Of a stretch of 64,000 nucleotides of DNA, positions 27,623-37,374 are shown piece after piece; the stretch's first letter is position 1; every line of letters begins with the position of its first letter. The stretch comes from Neoalteromonas facilis (lineage in GTDB: Bacteria; Pseudomonadota; Gammaproteobacteria; Enterobacterales; Alteromonadaceae). The notes below the pieces were generated by a model. The model was not told where the DNA came from and did no database searches. It saw only the letters and a list, made by a program, of their open reading frames with translations. The DNA lies in contig NZ_PEAY01000001.1 in assembly GCF_002807665.1 (NCBI RefSeq), forward strand, positions 868,001-932,000, read 5' to 3'. The translations under genes were made by a program, and so were the position numbers.

Positions 27623-28735
27623 TTACTTTGTCGTCGCGACCTCAGCTGCACCGCTGGCGCTGGACGTTTGCGTCGCATCGTAAAATAGGTCAGCACCTTG
27701 ATTACGATTAATTTCATCATGCAAAGCGGCGCTGTGTGCTTCATCAGAATATTCGCGCGTCTTGTGTGCATTGATACCTAGCTTCTTAAACAACAACACA
27801 TCTTCATGTGTTTCAGGGTTTGACGTGGTCAGCAGCTTACAGCCATAAAATATGGAGTTGGCCCCTGCCATAAAGCAAAGTGACTGCATTTGTTCGTTCA
27901 TTTGTTCACGACCAGCCGATAATCGAACATAGGATTTAGGCATCATGATCCGCGCAACCGCTATGGTACGAATAAACTCAAAAGGTTCTAGATCTTCAAT
28001 CGAATCCAGTGGCGTGCCTTGAACCTTGACTAACATATTGATGGGCACACTTTCAGGTTGTCTAGGTAAGTTCGCTAATTGAATAAGCAAGCTTGATCTA
28101 TCATCCGCCGTTTCGCCCATGCCAACGATGCCACCAGAGCATACATTCATGCCCGCTTCTCGCACGTGTTCCAATGTATCAAGACGGTCTTGATAGGTAC
28201 GAGTGGTAATGATATCGCCATAATAGTCGGGAGACGTATCAAGGTTATGATTGTAATAGTCTAAGCCCGCCTGTTTGAGCGCAATTGCCTGATCGCGCGT
28301 TAACATGCCCAATGTCATGCAAGTTTCCAGACCGAGCTTTTTCACTTCACGTATCATGTCGGCAACATAGGGAATATCTCTATCTTTCGGGTTCCGCCAA
28401 GCCGCTCCCATACAGAAACGTGTAGACCCCGTCGCTTTCGCCTCACGTGCGCGTTCAATGACCTTCTCAATTTCCATCAAACGCTCTTTTTCTAACCCAG
28501 TGTCATAACGAGCACTTTGCGGGCAATATTTACAATCTTCGGGGCAAGCACCGGTTTTAATCGATAACAGGGTACTGACTTGCACATGATTGGGGTCAAA
28601 ATGCTGCCGATGCACACTCTGCGCATAGAACAATAAATCATTGAACGGCAGTTCAAATAACGCATTAACCTCATCTAACGTCCAATTGTGTCGAACTTCG
28701 CCGCGAAGTGAGGCAGTGACAGCCTGCATGCCCAT
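27623..28735 (-). CDS. bioB: Biotin synthase
   Basis: Radical-SAM enzyme that inserts sulfur into dethiobiotin. The [4Fe-4S] cysteines are C64, C68 and C71 in [22 protein letters not shown] near 165-175 and the [10 protein letters not shown] segment are conserved. The protein has 370 residues, slightly longer than E. coli BioB because of a C-terminal tail rich in Ala, Ser and Thr. The ATG follows AAAGGG. First gene of the operon bioBFCD, divergent from bioA. Confidence 0.96.
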   Translation of the reverse strand: MGMQAVTASLRGEVRHNWTLDEVNALFELPFNDLLFYAQSVHRQHFDPNHVQVSTLLSIKTGACPEDCKYCPQSARYDTGLEKERLMEIEKVIERAREAKATGSTRFCMGAAWRNPKDRDIPYVADMIREVKKLGLETCMTLGMLTRDQAIALKQAGLDYYNHNLDTSPDYYGDIITTRTYQDRLDTLEHVREAGMNVCSGGIVGMGETADDRSSLLIQLANLPRQPESVPINMLVKVQGTPLDSIEDLEPFEFIRTIAVARIMMPKSYVRLSAGREQMNEQMQSLCFMAGANSIFYGCKLLTTSNPETHEDVLLFKKLGINAHKTREYSDEAHSAALHDEINRNQGADLFYDATQTSSASGAAEVATTK

Positions 28736-28789
28736 GGAATACCCTTTACTATTATTTAAGACTGGCTTAGTCTAAGCGCGCCTTGCGAC

Positions 28790-28822
28790 TTGTCAACTCT
28801 GACCAATGATAAATATTTACTA
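28790..28822. promoter_or_regulatory. Candidate BirA operator between bioB and bioA
   Basis: TTGTCAACT at 28790-28798 and TATTTACTA at 28814-28822, 15 bases apart, resemble the two halves of the BirA box (TTGTAAACC and GGTTTACAA), matching seven and six of nine positions. The site is central in the 98-bp divergent region, where BirA-biotin would repress both directions. The right half is weak. Confidence 0.45.
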
Positions 28823-28833
28823 GTGATTATATT

Positions 28834-30108
28834 TTGAACAATATTGAATTTGATAAACACCATATTTGGCACCCCTACACATCCGCCACCAATCCGCTAC
28901 CTTGCTATGAAGTCGCCGAAGCCAGAGGCGTTGAGCTGGTTTTAACCGACGGTAGAAGACTCATTGATGGGATGTCCTCATGGTGGGCCGCCATTCACGG
29001 CTACAACAATGCAGTATTGAACGACGCAGCCCATGCTCAAATCGATAAAATGTCACACGTTATGTTTGGTGGGATAACACACCAACCTGCCATTGATCTG
29101 TGCAGAACCTTACTCGACATACTTCCTCACGGCATGGACAGAGTCTTTCTGGCCGATTCAGGCTCGGTCTCGGTTGAAGTCGCGATTAAGATGGCCATTC
29201 AATACTGGGCAGCTCAAGGGCAAGCGCAAAAACACCGCATACTCAGTCCTCGCAACGGCTATCATGGTGATACCTTCGCTGCGATGTCTGTGTGTGATCC
29301 GGTCAATGGTATGCACAGCTTGTTTGAGAATGTATTACACAAGCAACTCTTTGCGCCTGCACCACAGACACGATTTGGTGCTATCTGGAATGATGACGAA
29401 ATGTTAGCGGTTGAAGAACTTTTCGAACAACATCATCACGAATTAGCCGCCGTAATATTAGAGCCGATTGTTCAAGGCGCGGGCGGGATGCGTATGTACC
29501 ACCCTGAATACCTCAAGCGCATTCGTCAATTGTGTGACCATTATCAGGTTTTACTTATCTGTGACGAAATTGCCACAGGATTTGGTCGCACCGGTAAACT
29601 GTTTGGTGTTGATCACGCCAATATCAGTCCAGATATTATGTGCTTGGGTAAAGCTTTAACCGGCGGATACCTCACTTTGGCTGCCACGGTGTGCAGCAAT
29701 GAAGTTGCACTTGGCATTTGTGAAGGTGAGCCAGGTGTTTTCATGCACGGCCCTACGTACATGGGAAACCCTCTTGCCTGTGCAGTAGCAAATGCCAGTC
29801 TGTCCATTATCCAATCCAACCAATGGCAAACACAAGTTTTAGGGATCGAGCAACAACTGAAACAACAATTGAGCGCATGCGAGAGTTTACCGGTTGTCGC
29901 AGATGTCCGTGTACTCGGAGCGATCGGTGTGGTGGAAACCGTGCGCGCAATACCGGTTGCAGAACTTCAACGCCACTTTGTCGACGCAGGGGTCTGGATA
30001 AGACCGTTTGGCAAACTGGTGTATATCATGCCGCCCTATATTGTAACTGAGGCTCAACTTGAGCGATTAACCCAAGCTATCTACAACACATTGCGACAAT
30101 ACGGCTAG
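28834..30108 (+). CDS. bioA: Adenosylmethionine-8-amino-7-oxononanoate aminotransferase
   Basis: PLP-dependent transfer of the amino group of SAM to KAPA, giving diaminopelargonate. The 424 residues of a class III aminotransferase begin with the family motif HHIWHPYTSATNPLP. The PLP lysine is K273 in CLGKALTGGYLTLA, and ICDEIATGFGRTG precedes it. The start is a TTG at 28834 with no good ribosome site, the only candidate that keeps the conserved N-terminus. It is transcribed away from bioBFCD. Confidence 0.93.
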   Translation: MNNIEFDKHHIWHPYTSATNPLPCYEVAEARGVELVLTDGRRLIDGMSSWWAAIHGYNNAVLNDAAHAQIDKMSHVMFGGITHQPAIDLCRTLLDILPHGMDRVFLADSGSVSVEVAIKMAIQYWAAQGQAQKHRILSPRNGYHGDTFAAMSVCDPVNGMHSLFENVLHKQLFAPAPQTRFGAIWNDDEMLAVEELFEQHHHELAAVILEPIVQGAGGMRMYHPEYLKRIRQLCDHYQVLLICDEIATGFGRTGKLFGVDHANISPDIMCLGKALTGGYLTLAATVCSNEVALGICEGEPGVFMHGPTYMGNPLACAVANASLSIIQSNQWQTQVLGIEQQLKQQLSACESLPVVADVRVLGAIGVVETVRAIPVAELQRHFVDAGVWIRPFGKLVYIMPPYIVTEAQLERLTQAIYNTLRQYG

Positions 30109-30144
30109 GCAACCATGCCCCCGAGAGTATGCATTAAAAGAGGC

Positions 30145-30801
30145 TTATTGCGCTATCGACTGTTTATTGCGTGCAATAGCCTCTGACAATTTGTCTGCTA
30201 AAGCCGCATGCTTTTTGTTGATAATGTGATAGCCCTTAACAACAGTGAGTAAATGTGACTGATAAGCGCGTTTTAGCGCCGGAAGTTGGTCTTGATCAAC
30301 TGAAATAACCGCGTAATCAAAGCGTTCTGACTCAAACATGCTGTAAACACTTTTAACATTACCCATATCATAAAAACGAGCGGATAACGTTTCACTGATT
30401 TCCTCTGGTAGCAGAGCGGTGATCGCTCGCGTCGCAATAATCCAAACTTTTTCATCTGTGAAAACACTGGTATCACAGACCCGTTCAGGCTTGCACAACA
30501 AATACATATTAGCCTCAAGGATATGGGGCTCAATCACTACAACATTTTCGTAATGTTGTGCGTTCTGTTTAGCTCTCGCCACTTCTGCGTCCAAGTGCCC
30601 TGCATTCAATTCCAGATAGGCTCTTTCTGCAACGGCCATCTCGACAAATTCAATGTCAATCCCAATGTCTTGATAGCTCTTTTCTACAATGGTTTTGAAT
30701 TTGTCAATTTGAAAATGAGGGTAATAGCCAACGGTATAAGCGCTGGCCTCTGATAACTGAGGTACTAGCAGTGTCAGACAAAAAATGACGATCCGTATCA
30801 A
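30145..30801 (-). CDS. Orphan periplasmic solute-binding-like protein
   Basis: A 218-residue secreted protein with a signal peptide to about residue 21 (ending SEASAY). The body, with FVEMAVAERAYLELNAGHLDAEVARAK near 57-83, resembles truncated family 3 solute-binding proteins; the EL..G.LD segment is typical. No transporter genes are adjacent. It is the second such orphan in the window, the other lying near 15.3-16 kb. The start is a TTG with GGAT about nine bases upstream; no in-frame ATG lies nearby. Confidence 0.68.
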   Translation of the reverse strand: MIRIVIFCLTLLVPQLSEASAYTVGYYPHFQIDKFKTIVEKSYQDIGIDIEFVEMAVAERAYLELNAGHLDAEVARAKQNAQHYENVVVIEPHILEANMYLLCKPERVCDTSVFTDEKVWIIATRAITALLPEEISETLSARFYDMGNVKSVYSMFESERFDYAVISVDQDQLPALKRAYQSHLLTVVKGYHIINKKHAALADKLSEAIARNKQSIAQ

Positions 30802-30902
30802 AGCACTTATCCAATAGAATCAACTAGCACTATTATAGTTGAAGTCTAGACAGCACGAAAAGTTGCGCTTAAGGTATTTCTTCGATTTGTTGGAGATTTG
30901 CG

Positions 30903-31916
30903 ATGAAAGCCTTTTATCTTCCCTTGCTATGCGTAATATTACTGTCTGCATGTGGCGGAGACTCGGCACCCAATACAAACACGCCTTCTCCTATTCCTCA
31001 ACCTTTGGATGCACAAACATTACTCAATCAAGCAACCAGCGACAGCGATGTGGCAGGCATTCTCGCCTATATCCAAACCCGCAATGATGATGCGCAGATA
31101 TATGTTGCAGGCTATCGTGAAATTTCATCACTCACTCCCATCGAGCAACATGATCAATTTAAAATCGCCAGTATCAGCAAACTCTACATCGCCATTGCGG
31201 TTACGCGCCTTGTCGCGCGCGAACGTTTGCACTTAAACGATAGCGTGGCAACATGGTTACCTGAATATATTAGCTCAATCGACAACCTTGAAAGCGTCAC
31301 TATTGAGCATCTGATAAAACACCGAAGTGGTATTCCTGATTTTGACAGTCAAGTAGGATTTAGTTGGGAAAACCCGCACACCGATTTAAGCCAGACATTG
31401 GCGTTTGTATTCGGTAAGCCTGCTGATTTCGAACCTAACGCTGAATACGAATATTCCAATACCAACTACTTATTGCTTGGGCTCATTATGGACAGAGTGT
31501 TGGGATTTGAGCATGAAATTTTCATTCAAGATGAAATTCTGACGCCTTTATCGCTCAACAATACTTTGCTTCACCAATCAACCACCAGCAATGAGGCAAT
31601 GGTGCACGGATATTGGGGCGGTATTGATCGCATTGAACAGCGTTACGACATTCCAGGGGGCTCTATGGTATCAACAATAGCGGATACGGGTCGTTTTATC
31701 CGCGCATTAAATGATGGCAGTTTATTTGAGGCTGGAGAGGAAGCAATCTATCCCTATTTTTATACTCATTCAGGTTGGCTACCCGGTTACCAAAGTATTG
31801 CGGGGTATCATCAGGCGAGTAATAGCGTCATTATATTATTCGTAAACTCCACTGGCGGTCAGAGTGAGTCAATTTTACGCCAAACCTATGACAACCTTAT
31901 AAAAACATTGACGTAA
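30903..31916 (+). CDS. Beta-lactamase-fold serine hydrolase, lipoprotein
   Basis: A 337-residue member of the class C beta-lactamase/DD-peptidase family (Beta-lactamase PF00144). The lipobox LLSAC puts the lipidated cysteine at residue 17. The SxxK motif is S90-I-S-K93, the YxN motif is Y184-S-N186, and an HSG triad occurs near residue 286 (THSGWLPGY). It is shorter than AmpC and more like EstB or D-aminopeptidase-type hydrolases, so antibiotic resistance should not be assumed. Probably anchored in the outer membrane facing the periplasm. Confidence 0.85.
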   Translation: MKAFYLPLLCVILLSACGGDSAPNTNTPSPIPQPLDAQTLLNQATSDSDVAGILAYIQTRNDDAQIYVAGYREISSLTPIEQHDQFKIASISKLYIAIAVTRLVARERLHLNDSVATWLPEYISSIDNLESVTIEHLIKHRSGIPDFDSQVGFSWENPHTDLSQTLAFVFGKPADFEPNAEYEYSNTNYLLLGLIMDRVLGFEHEIFIQDEILTPLSLNNTLLHQSTTSNEAMVHGYWGGIDRIEQRYDIPGGSMVSTIADTGRFIRALNDGSLFEAGEEAIYPYFYTHSGWLPGYQSIAGYHQASNSVIILFVNSTGGQSESILRQTYDNLIKTLT

Positions 31917-31987
31917 ATCACTGCAAATTAGCGCAATCCGCGCTAAGTTAAATTAAGTATGTAATCTGTTCCGACACTACAGGAGGC

Positions 31988-33622
31988 ATGTTGGAGTATT
32001 TACAGTTATTCGTTGCTGGCCTGACTGGCGTCATATTATTTGTTTTTGGACTTGAGAATTTCTCTAAGGAAATTGAGCGTATCTCAGGTGAGCAATTTCG
32101 CAATGCACTCAGTTCAGCTACCCAATATCCTATCGTCGGCGTTCTCATTGGCGCTGTCGTCACCATGTTCATTCAGTCGAGCTCGGCCACATCCGTGATC
32201 AGCATTGGCTTAGTAAACGCAGGCGTGCTGTCGTTTAAAAACAGTGTTGGGATCATATTTGGCAGCAACATTGGTACTACCGTTACCGCGCAATTAGTGG
32301 CGTTTAAACTAACCCATTTCGCACCGTTTTTTATTGTGATTGGCTTCCTTATGACCATTCTGCGCAATCGCGCATCCATATTTGGTAAGGCCGTTTTTTA
32401 TTTTGGTTTTGTATTCTTCAGTTTAAACCTGATTTCAACCACACTGGAGCCTCTCGAACACAATGAAACGTTAATTTCCTTCTTAACCGAACCGCAAAAC
32501 CCTATTTACGCAATCTTGATTGGCTGTGTCTTTACCGCGATAGTCCAATCGAGCTCGGTAACCACGGGGCTTGCGATTATATTTACGCAACAAGGGATGA
32601 TTGGGCTTGAGAATGCAGTCCCCATTATTTTGGGCGCGAACATTGGGACTACTGCAACGGCTTTAATTGCCGTATTTAATATGGATGTTGCAGCCAAAAA
32701 AGCGGCATTGAGCCACTTTATGTTCAACGTGGGTGGCGTTGTCTTGTTCTTACCTTTGCTATTTATTTATGGCGATAAACTGTCTCAATTTGAGGAAAAT
32801 CCAGCCCTAGCGCTAGCAAACATCCACCTTGTATTTAACCTAACCGCCAGTATTATATTTACGCTACTCATTAATCCCTTTACCCGACTTATCGACTCCA
32901 TGTTGGGTGAAGGTAGTATGGACTTTGAACGCATTGAGCTGCCGACAATCAGTGAAGACGACACCTTGCAAACAGTAAAGCAAAAGCTCGATTATAGCGC
33001 TGAGTATTTGTTTAAATTTCTGCAAGAAAACTACAACACCGTTACCTTAAGCATTGAAACCAACTATAAAGGGTTATATGACACCGCCGAAAAGCGCATT
33101 GCTTACGTCGACTTTCTCAAAACCCGCTATCAACATTTCTTCGGCGATGCGGTAACGCTGATCAATCAAAAGGTAGAGTCGCGCGCGTTAATTAAGCTCA
33201 TAAACCAATTTGATTACTTATTTCAGATCCATGATTCCGTCAAAGACTTGTTTGAGGCGAAACGCTTCGTCAATAGCAGCTACATTGAACTTAAAAGTGA
33301 CCTATTGATCCTAACTCGTGGTCTCTCCATTCAAACCTTGGAATACTTTGACGAAATTGCGGCGGAAATGCGCGATAAAACACACGTTAAAGACCAAGTG
33401 GTTTTGAAAGAAAAAGCCAAGGCAATGCAACAAGAAATCAATGACGCCAATCGCTCTTTGCTGTTGTTGATGCTTGACCCCGCACGCAAAGACGCAGCCG
33501 CATTGATCAATTTTGTGACTTACTCACAAAGGCTGAAAGACAAACTGACCAACTTTGCTAATTTAAATATCAAACTAGTCCCAGATGCAGAACAAGAAGT
33601 CGCTGATGAGTCGAGCAAGTGA
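31988..33622 (+). CDS. Na/Pi cotransporter family protein (NptA-like) with PhoU domain
   Basis: A 544-residue inner-membrane protein. Two inverted Na/Pi repeats are visible: QSSSATSVISIGLVNAG with GSNIGTTVTAQ (about 59-105), and QSSSVTTGLAIIF with GANIGTTATALI (about 185-230). The C-terminal 200 residues are a helical PhoU-like domain. The family transports phosphate with sodium. A strong AGGAGG lies only one base before the ATG at 31988; the TTG at 31991 would have a better spacing, so the true start may be one codon later. It overlaps the next gene by 17 bp. Confidence 0.87.
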   Translation: MLEYLQLFVAGLTGVILFVFGLENFSKEIERISGEQFRNALSSATQYPIVGVLIGAVVTMFIQSSSATSVISIGLVNAGVLSFKNSVGIIFGSNIGTTVTAQLVAFKLTHFAPFFIVIGFLMTILRNRASIFGKAVFYFGFVFFSLNLISTTLEPLEHNETLISFLTEPQNPIYAILIGCVFTAIVQSSSVTTGLAIIFTQQGMIGLENAVPIILGANIGTTATALIAVFNMDVAAKKAALSHFMFNVGGVVLFLPLLFIYGDKLSQFEENPALALANIHLVFNLTASIIFTLLINPFTRLIDSMLGEGSMDFERIELPTISEDDTLQTVKQKLDYSAEYLFKFLQENYNTVTLSIETNYKGLYDTAEKRIAYVDFLKTRYQHFFGDAVTLINQKVESRALIKLINQFDYLFQIHDSVKDLFEAKRFVNSSYIELKSDLLILTRGLSIQTLEYFDEIAAEMRDKTHVKDQVVLKEKAKAMQQEINDANRSLLLLMLDPARKDAAALINFVTYSQRLKDKLTNFANLNIKLVPDAEQEVADESSK

Positions 33623-34112
33623 GTCAGAAAAACTAGCCCTTGAGTTAGAAGCCGCGAGTGTCTTTCTAGATTGGTACGCCACGTCTTATGACGTGCAATG
33701 CCGCCTGATAAAACCGAATCAACCAGCAAAACCGGACGTAACCTGTCAAATTGGCAATGACAAAGTTGATATAGAGATTGCGCATTTATATGGCAGCGAA
33801 AAAGAAGCCATGAAAATACTCGGGCGTACACTAACCGACAGCACGCGATACGAGCTACAACAACTAATGCTTGAAGGTGATACACAACAGCGCCTTTGTG
33901 CAGCATTAAAACGCATATTGAAACAAAAAGCGGAAAAGCACTATCACAGCGAAAAAGTGTGGTTGGTGGTCCGCAATGTCCACCCTGATTGGCGCCCTGT
34001 TGAACTGTTGTCACAACAAGCGTTTATCGATATCCCAGAAGACCATCCGTTTGAGTGTATTTGGTTGATTGGAGACCGGAGTGCAACAAGCGGCGTGATA
34101 CGTTTAGCATAA
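33606..34112 (+). CDS. Hypothetical protein, possible PD-(D/E)xK nuclease-like fold
   Basis: A 168-residue protein without signal or membrane segments. It overlaps the Na/Pi transporter gene by 17 bp and should be co-expressed. The segment KPDVTC, followed after about ten residues by VDIEIAHL, has the spacing of a PD-(D/E)xK core. A helix with KRILKQKAEKHY and a hydrophobic strand KVWLVVRNV follow, as in several small nuclease-like families. The lysine of the motif is replaced by histidine, so activity is doubtful. The fold is inference only. Confidence 0.62.
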   Translation: MSRASESEKLALELEAASVFLDWYATSYDVQCRLIKPNQPAKPDVTCQIGNDKVDIEIAHLYGSEKEAMKILGRTLTDSTRYELQQLMLEGDTQQRLCAALKRILKQKAEKHYHSEKVWLVVRNVHPDWRPVELLSQQAFIDIPEDHPFECIWLIGDRSATSGVIRLA

Positions 34113-34121
34113 CCAAGCTAT

Positions 34122-34559
34122 TTAAGTAACAGACCCAATAACAGTAATTTGTAGGGTCAGAAAGCTAACCACCACAATAATCACTAGCAATAGAAAACTA
34201 AAGCCCTTGGTGTCGCTTGCTCGTCTAGAACGACGTTGGTTTAACAAGACGCTGATTAAGCTTAACCCCAAACAACCTTGCAGTAAAAGATTTAACCAAT
34301 CCACATATTCCACGTTCCAGCTATCGCGAACTTCAATATTAAAGTATTCATGTAGCCCTGCAGCTAACTCGGGACGGGCAAAATGGAAAATAATAAGAGC
34401 CGCGACAAGACAAACCCAGCCAATAATATTGAGACCAATCGCAATGCGATACAGGGTATCTTGCATTCTGGGCAGGGTACGTCGGTCCCTACCTGACATT
34501 TTCAAATATTCTTCGTCACTAATTTTGCCTGAAGATGGCTTCAATTTACTCGTATCCAT
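34122..34559 (-). CDS. Hypothetical three-TM membrane protein
   Basis: A 145-residue protein with a polar N-terminus (KPSSGKISDEEYLKMSGRD) and three predicted membrane segments at about 43-65, 88-108 and 120-143. The last is very rich in V, I and L (FLLLVIIVVVSFLTL). I do not recognise the family. It is convergent with the gene ending at 34112 and divergent from asnS. Confidence 0.6.
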   Translation of the reverse strand: MDTSKLKPSSGKISDEEYLKMSGRDRRTLPRMQDTLYRIAIGLNIIGWVCLVAALIIFHFARPELAAGLHEYFNIEVRDSWNVEYVDWLNLLLQGCLGLSLISVLLNQRRSRRASDTKGFSFLLLVIIVVVSFLTLQITVIGSVT

Positions 34560-34700
34560 TCGTCTATCACTTTCATTGCCTCAGCGTTCAAAAAAATTGG
34601 CGTCAATAACGTTTTAGCCGCTATCTGTGCTGGTATAAGTATGTGGGATCAGTATACTACGGGGTTTGATTTTCGCCTTTGTTTAATGGAGATGTAATAT

Positions 34701-36098
34701 ATGTCGCACGCCCCTGTCGTTGACGTGCTAAAGGGTCAATTCGCAATTGGTGATTCTGTCACTGTGAAAGGCTGGGTTCGCACCCGCAGAGACTCGAAAG
34801 CTGGACTGTCTTTTATCGCGCTGCATGATGGCAGCTGTTTTGATCCTGTTCAGGTTATTGCACTCAATACATTATCGAATTATGCCGATATTCAGAGGCT
34901 TACGACAGGTTGCTCGTTAACGGTAACTGGCACTGTAAAAGAATCAGAAGGGCAAGGCCAATCGGTTGAGCTGGAAGCGCAAACGGTAGAAATTAATGGT
35001 TGGGTCGAAAACCCCGACACCTATCCGATGGCAGCAAAGCGCCACAGCATAGAGTTTTTACGTGAACATGCACACTTGCGCGCCCGTACTAATGTTATTG
35101 GCGCAGTAACTCGTGTGCGCAACTGCTTATCTCAAGCTATTCACCGCTTTTTCCACGAGCACGGTTATTTTTGGATCAGCACACCAATACTCACTGCCAG
35201 TGATACCGAAGGTGCGGGTGAAATGTTCCGCGTCAGTACGCTTGATATGCTCAATATCCCCAAAGATGACAAAGGCAATGTGGATTACTCACAAGACTTT
35301 TTTGGTAAAGAAACCTATCTGACCGTTTCTGGCCAATTGAACGTAGAAACGTTCGCCTGTGCGATGTCTAAAGTGTATACCTTTGGTCCAACCTTTAGAG
35401 CGGAGAACAGCAATACCAGCCGCCACTTAGCTGAGTTTTGGATGATTGAGCCAGAAGTGGCATTCGCTGATCTGGATGATATTGCTCAGTTGGCAGAAGA
35501 TATGCTCAAGTATGTCTTTAAGGCTGTGCTAGAAGAGCGCGCTGATGATATGGCCTTCTTTGCTCAGCGCATCAATAAAGATGCTATTTCACGTTTAGAA
35601 AAAGTAGTGAATACGTCATTCGTGCGCATGGACTATACCGATGCCATAGATATCCTTAAAGCCAGTGGCAAAGATTTTGAGTTCCCTGTCGAGTGGGGCG
35701 TTGATTTGTCATCGGAGCATGAGCGCTACTTGGCGGAAGAACACGTCGGTGCGCCGATTATTATGCGCAACTACCCGAAAGACATTAAAGCGTTCTACAT
35801 GCGCATAAATGATGACAACAAAACCGTTGCTGCAATGGACATCCTAGCACCCGGCATTGGCGAAATCATTGGTGGCTCACAACGTGAAGAACGTTTAGAT
35901 GTTTTTGACAAGCGTTTGGCAGAAATGGGGCTTGATCAGGAAGACTATGCTTGGTACCGCGATTTACGCCGCTACGGTACGGTACCTCACAGTGGTTTTG
36001 GTTTAGGTTTTGAGCGTCTAGTTGCCTATGTAACGGGTATGCAAAACGTAAGAGACGTAATCCCCTTCCCTCGCACGCCAGGAAATGCCCACTACTGA
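34701..36098 (+). CDS. asnS: Asparaginyl-tRNA synthetase
   Basis: Class II aminoacyl-tRNA synthetase that charges tRNA-Asn. Its 465 residues are nearly the same length as the E. coli enzyme. An N-terminal OB-fold anticodon-binding domain (about 15-105; [20 protein letters not shown]) precedes the catalytic core, with motif 2 ([21 protein letters not shown] near 231-251) and motif 3 ([15 protein letters not shown] near 433-447). GGAG lies nine bases before the ATG. A strong terminator follows. Confidence 0.97.
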   Translation: MSHAPVVDVLKGQFAIGDSVTVKGWVRTRRDSKAGLSFIALHDGSCFDPVQVIALNTLSNYADIQRLTTGCSLTVTGTVKESEGQGQSVELEAQTVEINGWVENPDTYPMAAKRHSIEFLREHAHLRARTNVIGAVTRVRNCLSQAIHRFFHEHGYFWISTPILTASDTEGAGEMFRVSTLDMLNIPKDDKGNVDYSQDFFGKETYLTVSGQLNVETFACAMSKVYTFGPTFRAENSNTSRHLAEFWMIEPEVAFADLDDIAQLAEDMLKYVFKAVLEERADDMAFFAQRINKDAISRLEKVVNTSFVRMDYTDAIDILKASGKDFEFPVEWGVDLSSEHERYLAEEHVGAPIIMRNYPKDIKAFYMRINDDNKTVAAMDILAPGIGEIIGGSQREERLDVFDKRLAEMGLDQEDYAWYRDLRRYGTVPHSGFGLGFERLVAYVTGMQNVRDVIPFPRTPGNAHY

Positions 36099-36104
36099 GT
36101 TTCC

Positions 36105-36131
36105 AAAAGCCGCACAAGAGTGCGGCTTTTT
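36105..36131 (+). terminator. Intrinsic terminator of asnS
   Basis: An 11-bp perfect stem (AAAAGCCGCAC at 36105-36115 with GTGCGGCTTTT at 36120-36130), an AAGA loop and a short T run. It begins seven bases after the asnS stop. Confidence 0.9.
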
Positions 36132-36243
36132 ATTATCACACGCTCAATAATAAGTGTTAAGCAACTGAATAGCATACAAATATGCTGGTTTAGTCGCACA
36201 GTATATTCTATGCTCATAAGTACGATTAACCACAAAAACCAGC

Positions 36244-37374
36244 GTGGATATGGCCGAATTGCTTTGCGAACACTGTAACCTGCGTGTTCAGTTGCCAGAC
36301 CTTAAACACCGTGAACGCGCCATGTGTCCACGCTGTGGCAATCAGCTGTTAGCTCAAAGAGACAATCACACGGCTTATGCCCTCGCATTTGCGTTATCCG
36401 CGCTAATCTTTCTATCGCTTTCTGTGCCCTTTGACTTTTTGTTATTCCGCGCCAGTGGTCAACAACACACCATGGACCTTTTTGCAGGTTTAATCACATT
36501 ATCAGAGAATGACTACACCTCTTTAGCGGTTATTACGGCCTTAGGAACGTTAATTTTGCCGGGCCTATCATTGCTGGGGATCGCTTATTTAGAATACCAA
36601 TATCAATATGGCGAGCCCAGCTTCAGTAACTACCGTATCCATGTTTGGGTTAACCGACTATTACCTTGGAGCATGGCTGAGATATTTTTGGTGGGAACCT
36701 TAGTCAGCCTTATCAAAATAACGTCAATGGCCGATATCTATTTCGGCATGTCATTTTATGCCTATATTGCGTTTACGGTGTGTTCCGCGTTTACCTTGTT
36801 ATATTACGAGCGTAACGAAGTGCAAATATGGTTGAGTGATTTTTATGCAGGCCATGAAAAGCCCTTAGACCCGCAACAAGCAGTCTACAGTATTCAGCGC
36901 ACATGGGCGTTGCTGGTCACTGCCGTATTATTTTATGTGCCTGCGAACCTACTGCCGATCATGCACACCAATGTTCTGGGAAATGATGAACCCAGCACCA
37001 TCATTGGAGGCGTTGTAACCTTGTGGGAAAATGGCTCCTATCCTGTGGCAAGCGTCATTTTCATTGCCAGCGTAATCGTGCCGATTGTTAAAATGATTGT
37101 ATTGGCGTGGCTTAATTATTCAGTGCAACAGCAACAATCAAACCTTTCAGGCATTAGAGCCTTTAGTTATCGTATCACTGAATTAATCGGCAGATGGTCA
37201 ATGATAGATGTGTTTGTAGTCGCCATATTGGTAGCACTGATTCAGTTAGGCAACACACTTTCAATATATCCTGGCCCAGCGGTCATCGCGTTTTGTGCTG
37301 TGGTTTTTATTACTATGCTAGCTGCTATGACCTTTGACAGCCGACTTATTTGGTATCGTTACACTCATGAATGA
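36244..37374 (+). CDS. pqiA: PqiA/LetA family inner-membrane protein
   Basis: A 376-residue integral membrane protein that forms the inner-membrane part of a lipid transport system with the MCE protein encoded downstream. The N-terminal zinc ribbon is CEHC...CPRC at about residues 8-33. Two groups of about four membrane segments follow. E. coli PqiA has a second zinc ribbon between the two groups; here that linker (about 195-220) has no cysteine, so the second ribbon is lost. The start is GTG; an ATG two codons later is an alternative. The stop overlaps pqiB by 8 bp. Confidence 0.85.
   Translation: MDMAELLCEHCNLRVQLPDLKHRERAMCPRCGNQLLAQRDNHTAYALAFALSALIFLSLSVPFDFLLFRASGQQHTMDLFAGLITLSENDYTSLAVITALGTLILPGLSLLGIAYLEYQYQYGEPSFSNYRIHVWVNRLLPWSMAEIFLVGTLVSLIKITSMADIYFGMSFYAYIAFTVCSAFTLLYYERNEVQIWLSDFYAGHEKPLDPQQAVYSIQRTWALLVTAVLFYVPANLLPIMHTNVLGNDEPSTIIGGVVTLWENGSYPVASVIFIASVIVPIVKMIVLAWLNYSVQQQQSNLSGIRAFSYRITELIGRWSMIDVFVVAILVALIQLGNTLSIYPGPAVIAFCAVVFITMLAAMTFDSRLIWYRYTHE

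Noticed and set aside
30903..31916. Antibiotic-resistance beta-lactamase
   Set aside because: SxxK and YxN motifs show only the fold; the same motifs occur in esterases and peptidases, and the lipoprotein anchor and length do not indicate AmpC.
33520..34014. 164-codon frame opposite the Na/Pi transporter end and the following gene
   Set aside because: The plus-strand gene has a ribosome site, coupling and protein-like composition; the antisense frame has none of these.
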